32,657 bases of DNA from Methanobacteriota archaeon (GTDB lineage: Archaea > Thermoplasmatota > Thermoplasmata > RBG-16-68-12), in the NCBI GenBank assembly GCA_005878985.1, contig VBMA01000012.1, forward strand, positions 1 to 32,657, written 5' to 3'. The notes below the pieces were generated by a model, which ran no database searches, was not told the DNA's origin, and saw nothing but the letters and a program-made list of their open reading frames with translations. The position numbers were made by a program, and so were the translations under genes. Below, piece by piece: positions 26,930-32,657 of the stretch; the first letter of the stretch is position 1; each line of letters opens with the position of its first letter.

Positions 26930-28357
26930 TTACTCGATGCCCACCGCGTCCGCGGGCATCCGGCGCCGGATGGAAGCCGAAATCGCCCCGACCAGGCTGA
27001 TCGCCGCGATCACGTAGAAGATCTGGTGGAACGCATCCATGAACGCCCCGACTTCGAGCTGCCCCTGAGGCACGGGAAGCCCGGCGAAGATCGCTTGCAT
27101 CACGGCCAGCGGCATGCGCGACGCCATGATCGCAAACGCCAGCCCGAGGCTCACGAGGAATCCGACATTGAAGAGCGTCGACGACATGCCCGCGGCGACC
27201 CCGCGACGCACGACGGGCACCGAGTTCATGATCGACGCCACGTTCGGGGCGATGAACAGGCCGCCTCCGATGCCCGCGAGGATCATCGGCAAGACCAGGA
27301 TCGAGTACGAGGCCCCGTACGGAAGCGTCGCGAACCAGACGTACGACGCCGCGGAAATGAGAAGACCGGCCGTGGTGAAGCCACGGGGGCCGTACTTGTC
27401 CGAGAGGTAACCGCTGACGGGACCGATGCTGACGAAGGCCAGCGAGAACGGGATCAGGAGCACGCCCGCGGTCAGTGCGTCGAGGCCGAGCGCGCCTTGG
27501 AAGTAGAAGACGAGGACGAGGCCGACGGCCCCTCGAGCGGTCGACGCGAGGAGGTTGCTCACGACACCGGCGGAGAACGCCCTGTTTCGGAACAAGGCGA
27601 GGTCCATCATCGGAGACGGCACCACCCGTTCGATCGGCACGAAGGCGACGAGGCACGCGACGCCCGCGAAGAGCATGATGAGATCGATCGTCGCCCAGCC
27701 GGAAATCGCGCCCAGCGTGACCCCGAGGAGCGCGAGGGACAGGCCGCCCGCGAAGAGAAGATTTCCTGCCGGATCGAGTTTCTTGCTGCCCGGACGGGGC
27801 CCGAGTTCCTTGAGCCGGGTGTACGCCCAGATCGTGGCGAACACGCCGACGGGCACGTTGATCCAGAAAATCGATTGCCAACCCAGATACGCGGTGAGGA
27901 CGCCCCCGGCGACGAGGCCGATCAAGGCGCCGCCGGTCCCCGCCACCTGGTTCAGCCCGAGGGCCCGCCCGCGCTCGGCGACCGGAAACGCATCCGTCAG
28001 GATGGCGGCGCTGTTCGCGAAGAGGAGGCCCGCCCCGATTCCCTGGACGAGCCGGAACAGCACGAGGCTTTGGCCGTTCGGGGAGAGGCTGCAAAGCCCC
28101 GAGCCGATTGTGAAGACCGCGAAGCCGATGTTGTACAGACGGACGCGGCCGTACAGGTCCGCCAACCGGCCGATCGTCAGCAGGAGACTCGCCGTCACCA
28201 GCACGTAGCCCAAGATGATCCAGATGCCTTCGAGCGTCGTCGTGCCTGGGAGGTCGCGGATGATCGTCGGAAGGGAAATCAGGACGATGTTCGAGTCGAG
28301 CAGCGCCATGAACGTCCCGATGGTCGTGTTCGTCAGCACGACGTACTTGTATTGCAT
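26930..28357 (-). CDS. MFS transporter, DHA2 (EmrB/QacA) type
   Basis: FMALLDSNIVLISLPTIIRDL, GRLADLYGRVRLYNIG, RLVQGIGAGLLFANSAAILTDAFP; about 14 hydrophobic segments. Confidence 0.95.
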   Translation of the reverse strand: MQYKYVVLTNTTIGTFMALLDSNIVLISLPTIIRDLPGTTTLEGIWIILGYVLVTASLLLTIGRLADLYGRVRLYNIGFAVFTIGSGLCSLSPNGQSLVLFRLVQGIGAGLLFANSAAILTDAFPVAERGRALGLNQVAGTGGALIGLVAGGVLTAYLGWQSIFWINVPVGVFATIWAYTRLKELGPRPGSKKLDPAGNLLFAGGLSLALLGVTLGAISGWATIDLIMLFAGVACLVAFVPIERVVPSPMMDLALFRNRAFSAGVVSNLLASTARGAVGLVLVFYFQGALGLDALTAGVLLIPFSLAFVSIGPVSGYLSDKYGPRGFTTAGLLISAASYVWFATLPYGASYSILVLPMILAGIGGGLFIAPNVASIMNSVPVVRRGVAAGMSSTLFNVGFLVSLGLAFAIMASRMPLAVMQAIFAGLPVPQGQLEVGAFMDAFHQIFYVIAAISLVGAISASIRRRMPADAVGIE

Positions 28358-28391
28358 TCAGTCGCCCGAGGGCGGCGCCTAGACCGTCGCG

Positions 28392-28401
28392 TATTTATTT
28401 A
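28392..28401. promoter_or_regulatory. AT-rich TATA-like element shared by divergent MFS and HPPD-like genes
   Basis: TATTTATTTA in a GC-rich intergenic region; about 40 bp from the MFS ATG (28357). Confidence 0.45.
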
Positions 28402-28402
28402 G

Positions 28403-29245
28403 TTGAGTCGCAGGCCGCGGGCCAGGCGGGCCGCCGAGTCTGTCCACGGGGTTCCGTGCCACCCCGTGCCACGAAAGGGTTATCGTCCGACATTTCGATT
28501 CGCAATCGGTGAGCGAACGGCCGCCCTTCCCGCGTTCCTGAAACTCAAGGTGGACCACAAGACGGTCCTGTGCCGAGATGTCAACACCTACCGCGCGCTC
28601 CGGGACTTCCTGCTGAACAGCGGATATTCACCCGTGTATGAGACGGAACGGGTCGGCGAAGAGAAGACCGCCATGGCGACGTTTGCATGTCTGAGCCCCT
28701 TGACCGGCGAGCGGCTCGCGGTCGTGCTCGGGTTGAGCGCGCCGAATGAAGTCTCGCATGCGCAGGCGCCGTTCGCCTACGGTTTCGCGGGGAAGCCGCA
28801 GAAGGACGCGCAGACGTACATGCAGCACCTCGCGCTCCGGACGACCGATATCGAGAAGCTGAAGTCGTACCTCGAGTCGAAGGGCGCCGAGTTCCTGACG
28901 CCGATCTACAAGGACAAGGACTCGTTCGGGCCGCTGCTCCAGTCCTTCACCCGCGAGCTCTTCGATGACGAATGGTTCTTCATCGAGTTCGTGCAGCGCG
29001 ACTACGACGCCGACAAGCTCGGCGTGGGCGGGACGCAGTTCGTTCAGAACACGGTCAAGTCCCTCTACGTCTCGAAGCAAGAGGAATTCCGGGAGTGGGA
29101 GAAGACGGGCAAGAAACGAAAGTTCCTCGACGGGGTCCCGGCAAAAGAGCGGGACCAACTCCTTCGAGACATCCTAGCAGATACGGAGCCGAAAGGATAC
29201 GTGCAGACCGTCGCACCGATCTCTCGGCATGTCAAGTTGAACTGA
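28403..29245 (+). CDS. 4-hydroxyphenylpyruvate dioxygenase-like VOC enzyme (catalytic-domain only)
   Basis: KVDHKTVLC, MQHLALRTTDI and LLQSFTRELFDDEWFFIEFVQRDYD give the H...H...E metal triad. Track start is TTG at 28403; the true start is likely further in and unresolved. Confidence 0.75.
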   Translation: MSRRPRARRAAESVHGVPCHPVPRKGYRPTFRFAIGERTAALPAFLKLKVDHKTVLCRDVNTYRALRDFLLNSGYSPVYETERVGEEKTAMATFACLSPLTGERLAVVLGLSAPNEVSHAQAPFAYGFAGKPQKDAQTYMQHLALRTTDIEKLKSYLESKGAEFLTPIYKDKDSFGPLLQSFTRELFDDEWFFIEFVQRDYDADKLGVGGTQFVQNTVKSLYVSKQEEFREWEKTGKKRKFLDGVPAKERDQLLRDILADTEPKGYVQTVAPISRHVKLN

Positions 29246-29302
29246 GTCCAGACGCCCAAGCGGGGGCGACAATCTCTTAGCCCCGTTACGCCTGACCCGT
29301 TT

Positions 29303-29770
29303 GTGCCCCGGAAGATCCGAGACGCCCGCGAATGTCCGAGAGACTGGTCGCCTCTGACTAAGGAGACTCGTCACTCCCATCTTCGTGCGGTCGAGGCCGA
29401 CGTTTGCCCGAAATGCAAGGGGATCTTCTTGGACAGGAAGGAGATTCGGAAACTTACCGGGGACTGGAGTCTGAACAAGCTCCTGACCAAGTACGTTGGG
29501 CTCGAGTCAGACAGCCAGCTCGTCTGCCCCAACTGCGGCGGCCTCATGGAAATCGAGGACGCGGGCAACGTGCGCGTGGACGTGTGCCTGGACTGCAAAG
29601 GCGTCTGGCTTGACGCCGGCGAACTGGAACGCCTCGCGGCGATGGACCCGGCCGAGTTCCGCAAGTTCACCCCGGAGAAGATCGAACAGCTTCAGAAGGC
29701 CAAGGAAATCCGGGAAGATGAGCACCGTCAGGCGATTCGCAGTTTGTTCCGCGGTTTACGCAGACCCTGA
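29303..29770 (+). CDS. zf-TFIIB-type zinc-ribbon protein (two modules)
   Basis: GTG start. ECPRDWSPL...EADVCPKCKGIFLDRKEIRKL and LVCPNCGGLMEIEDAGNVRVDVCLDCKGVWLDAGELERL. Confidence 0.85.
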   Translation: MPRKIRDARECPRDWSPLTKETRHSHLRAVEADVCPKCKGIFLDRKEIRKLTGDWSLNKLLTKYVGLESDSQLVCPNCGGLMEIEDAGNVRVDVCLDCKGVWLDAGELERLAAMDPAEFRKFTPEKIEQLQKAKEIREDEHRQAIRSLFRGLRRP

Positions 29771-30403
29771 CGCATCGATCCCCCCATCACGGCGTTTGCC
29801 CTCTCCGCTCTGCCGTTCTCGCCTGGCGAGAACTTCATCCAAGTCCGCTTGAGTGTTAACGTCCAAGAAGGAGGACAAATCGGAATCGACCGCCCGAATC
29901 CGATCCGGATCGACGAAGCGACACCGGAGACGATCGACGAGCGCCGATGGAGAGGCAATCGACTCGTCGGACCGCAGGATTCGCGTGACCACCCGTCGCC
30001 GATAAATCGCCCGCAACGGATCGAAGACGGCGAACTTGGCCACGACGCATTCTTGGCGGCCCAACGACCGCAGGAAAAGCCGGTATAGCCCGGGCCGGAG
30101 GAGGGGGGCATCGCAGGGCGCGACGAGGACTCGGTCGCCGATCGCGACGTCGAATCCGCCGCGAAAGCCTTCGATCGGCCCTCGGTCGGAACGACGATCG
30201 ACCGAGAACGCGGCCTCCGGCAGGATCGGCCGCAGAGCGGAGACCATTTCGGAGGTCGCGACGGAGACCACAAGTTCTCCGGCGAGCGGACCGATCGCAT
30301 CGACCACGCAGCGAACCATCGGTTTGCCGCCTACGTCGATCAAGGCCTTCGGCCGACCAAACCGCCTCGACTCTCCTCCAGCGAGCACGAGCGCGGTGTC
30401 CAC
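29756..30403 (-). CDS. mobA: MobA-like NTP transferase (molybdenum cofactor guanylyltransferase)
   Basis: ALVLAGGESRRFGRPKALIDVGGKPMVRCVVDAI and VLVAPCDAPLLRPGL. Confidence 0.85.
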   Translation of the reverse strand: MDTALVLAGGESRRFGRPKALIDVGGKPMVRCVVDAIGPLAGELVVSVATSEMVSALRPILPEAAFSVDRRSDRGPIEGFRGGFDVAIGDRVLVAPCDAPLLRPGLYRLFLRSLGRQECVVAKFAVFDPLRAIYRRRVVTRILRSDESIASPSALVDRLRCRFVDPDRIRAVDSDLSSFLDVNTQADLDEVLARRERQSGEGKRRDGGIDASGSA

Positions 30404-30480
30404 GTCGCGAGATGACTCGGTGCCCCTAAAGCACGTGCCTCCGAAGGAAGAAAGATAAGTCGCCTCAGGATTCCGCAGAC

Positions 30481-32657
30481 GTGGTCGCGAAGCCGCGACG
30501 GAGAGGGGTCCGGCGCGTCAGCGCAGTTCCCTTTGGCCTGGGCTTCACGAAGCCCCACAACTATCGCGAAGTCCTCCGGTCCGCCTGGAACAACAAACGA
30601 CGGCCGGTCTTCACGTGGCGGATCCTCCGGGACGGCGTCTGTGATGGATGTGCGCTCGGGACCACGGGCCTCCGCGACTTCACGATGGAGGGCATCCATC
30701 TGTGCACCGTTCGACTCGATCTCCTCCCGCTGAACACGATGGGACCCCTGCGCGTCCGGCGTCTCGAGGATGTGAAGGAGTTACGTTCGAAATCCTCGAG
30801 AGATCTTCGGGAGCTCGGCCGGCTGCCGTACCCGATGATCCGTCATCGAGGGGACCGCGGGTTCCGTCGGATCTCCTGGGATGACGCACTCCAATTTGCG
30901 GCCCGACAGATCCGAGCCACGAGTCCGGACCGCCTCGCGTTCTTCATCACGTCCCGGGGGATGACGAACGAATCGTACTACGTCGCCAACAAAGCTGCGC
31001 GGTTCCTCGGCACGAACCACATCGACAATTCCAGCCGGCCCTGTCATTCGCCGAGTACGACGGGCCTGAAGGAAACCATCGGCGTCGCGGCCTCGACCTG
31101 TTCGTACTCCGATTGGATCGGGAGCGACCTGATCGTCTTCTTCGGATCCGACGTCCCGAACAACCAGCCCGTGACGACCAAGTATCTGTACTACGCGAAG
31201 AAACAGAGCACCAAGGTCGCCGTCGTGAATCCGATGCGCGAGCCTGGGCTTGAACGGTACTGGGTCCCCTCCGTGGCAGGAAGCGCGCTGTTCGGCACGC
31301 GCTTCGCGGACGAGTTCTTCACCGTCCACACGGGCGGCGACATCGCATTCATCAATGGCGTGCTCAGGCATCTCATCGAAAACCGCTGGGTCGACGAAGA
31401 CTTCATCGAGAAGCACACGACGGGCTTCTATCCGGTCCGCGTGGAAGTCTTGTCGCAAACCTGGGAGGAGCTCGAACGGCAAGCGGGCGTCTCCAAGGAT
31501 CGGATGCTCGACTTCGCCCGGATGTACCACGAGGCCAAGACCGCGATCTTCGTCTGGAGCATGGGCATCACCCACCATCGGTTCGGCGTCGACAACGTCA
31601 AAGCGATCGTGAACCTCGGGCTCGCTCGCGGGATCGTCGGACGAGCGAAGTGCGGCCTGATGCCGATCCGAGGCCACAGCGGCGTCCAGGGGGGCTCCGA
31701 GATGGGAGCGCAGCCCGCGGCCTACGGCCTCGGTTTCCCGGTGGACGACGAGAGCGCGGATCGTTTCGCGAAGCTGTGGGGGTTCCGGCCTCCGACGATG
31801 GCCGGCATGACGGCGGTCGGGATGATCGACGCGGCCCACGAACGCCGCCTGGACGTGCTCTACCTCGCGGGCGGCAACTTCCTCGAGACGCTCCCGGAAC
31901 CGGACTACGTGCGAGCCGCCCTCGGACGCATCCCGCTGCGGATCCACCAGGATCTCGTCCTCACGAGTCAGATGCTCGTCGATCCGGCCGAGACGGTCTT
32001 GTTGTTCCCCGCCCAGACTCGGTACGAGCAGCGCGGCGGGGGCACCGAGACGTCCACGGAACGTCGGGTCTACTTCTCTCCGGAGATCCCGGGCCGTCGG
32101 ATCGGCGAGAGCCGGGCGGAGTGGGAGATCTTCATGGACCTCGCCGAGCGAGCGCTCCCCGACTCGGCGCATCTGATCCACTTCGAAGACGCCGCGGCGA
32201 TCCGCAAGGAAATCGCGAAGGCCATTCCGACGTACGAAGGAATCGAGAAGCTCCGGGCAAAGGGAGATGCGTTCCAGTACGGCGGTCCCCGACTCTGCGA
32301 GGGCGGGACGTTCCCGATGCCGGACGGAAGAGCGCGCTTCTCGATCGTCAACTTGCCCGACGCGGACATCCCGCCCGGACAATTCCTGCTCAGCACGCGC
32401 CGCGGGAAGCAGTTCAACTCGATGATCCATGGGGAGGTCGACTTCCTGCTCGGGGCACGTCGCAGCGATGTCCTCATGTCCGCCGACGATGCGAAGGCGC
32501 TGGGCGTGGCCGACGACGATGAGGTCCTCCTCTCGAACGACCTTGGCTCGTATCGAGGGCACGTCCACATCGCGCCGATCCGACCGCGAAACGTGCAAAT
32601 CTACTGGCCGGAAGGCAACGTCTTGATCCGTCGCGGGATCGTCGATCCGCAGTGCGA
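30481..32657 (+). CDS. molybdopterin oxidoreductase, FdhF/YdeP-like (3' truncated by window edge)
   Basis: My own translation from GTG 30481 is open to the window end: ...[22 protein letters not shown]...[18 protein letters not shown]...[18 protein letters not shown]...[13 protein letters not shown]...[19 protein letters not shown]...[19 protein letters not shown]. Not listed in the track, presumably because it has no stop. Confidence 0.92.
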   Translation, partial: MVAKPRRRGVRRVSAVPFGLGFTKPHNYREVLRSAWNNKRRPVFTWRILRDGVCDGCALGTTGLRDFTMEGIHLCTVRLDLLPLNTMGPLRVRRLEDVKELRSKSSRDLRELGRLPYPMIRHRGDRGFRRISWDDALQFAARQIRATSPDRLAFFITSRGMTNESYYVANKAARFLGTNHIDNSSRPCHSPSTTGLKETIGVAASTCSYSDWIGSDLIVFFGSDVPNNQPVTTKYLYYAKKQSTKVAVVNPMREPGLERYWVPSVAGSALFGTRFADEFFTVHTGGDIAFINGVLRHLIENRWVDEDFIEKHTTGFYPVRVEVLSQTWEELERQAGVSKDRMLDFARMYHEAKTAIFVWSMGITHHRFGVDNVKAIVNLGLARGIVGRAKCGLMPIRGHSGVQGGSEMGAQPAAYGLGFPVDDESADRFAKLWGFRPPTMAGMTAVGMIDAAHERRLDVLYLAGGNFLETLPEPDYVRAALGRIPLRIHQDLVLTSQMLVDPAETVLLFPAQTRYEQRGGGTETSTERRVYFSPEIPGRRIGESRAEWEIFMDLAERALPDSAHLIHFEDAAAIRKEIAKAIPTYEGIEKLRAKGDAFQYGGPRLCEGGTFPMPDGRARFSIVNLPDADIPPGQFLLSTRRGKQFNSMIHGEVDFLLGARRSDVLMSADDAKALGVADDDEVLLSNDLGSYRGHVHIAPIRPRNVQIYWPEGNVLIRRGIVDPQC

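Noticed and set aside
26729-28402. 557-aa plus-strand ORF
   Set aside because: Antisense shadow of the MFS transporter; charged low-complexity translation.
30781-32598. 605-aa minus-strand ORF
   Set aside because: Antisense to the molybdopterin oxidoreductase in plus frame; Asp/Arg/Glu/His-rich composition without domain motifs.
1-32657. CRISPR arrays, tRNA/rRNA genes, insertion sequences, prophage genes
   Set aside because: No regularly spaced repeats, no tRNA-like cloverleaf or rRNA stretch, and no transposase/integrase/structural phage motifs recognised by eye; a tRNAscan/Infernal run would be needed to exclude small RNAs.

Overview
High-GC window that looks archaeal (probably Thermoplasmata-like) from its PriS-family primase, HTH_10 (bacterio-opsin-activator type) regulator and TATA-like boxes. 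No rRNA, tRNA, CRISPR array or transposase was recognised. From left to right: (1) two tandem paralogous GTPase-like P-loop genes followed by a gene resembling the GTPase-associated protein 1 (GAP1) N-terminal family, with a convergent orphan; (2) sulfite-oxidase-like, alpha/beta hydrolase, Tag glycosylase, prenyltransferase-like toroid and flavin-reductase-like genes; (3) an ABC importer operon; (4) TfoX-N, Fic, an HTH_10-MGMT fusion, RidA with a Lys-rich tail, and a compact PriS-like primase; (5) aldo/keto reductase, three GcvT/DmdA-like paralogs interrupted by a DDAH/amidinotransferase-like gene, and an SDR epimerase; (6) aconitase and a homogentisate-type aromatic catabolism island (HGD with a frameshift, FAH, catalytic-half HPPD-like) with CBS and MFS genes; (7) zf-TFIIB protein, MobA, and an FdhF/YdeP-type molybdopterin oxidoreductase running off the right edge, which the supplied ORF track does not list. 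Best candidates for something new: the GTPase/GAP1-like locus, the HTH_10-MGMT (Ada-like) fusion, the PriS-like protein with an altered third metal-ligand motif, and the DmdA-like x3 + DDAH-like cluster. All assignments come from reading motifs by eye; no searches were run.
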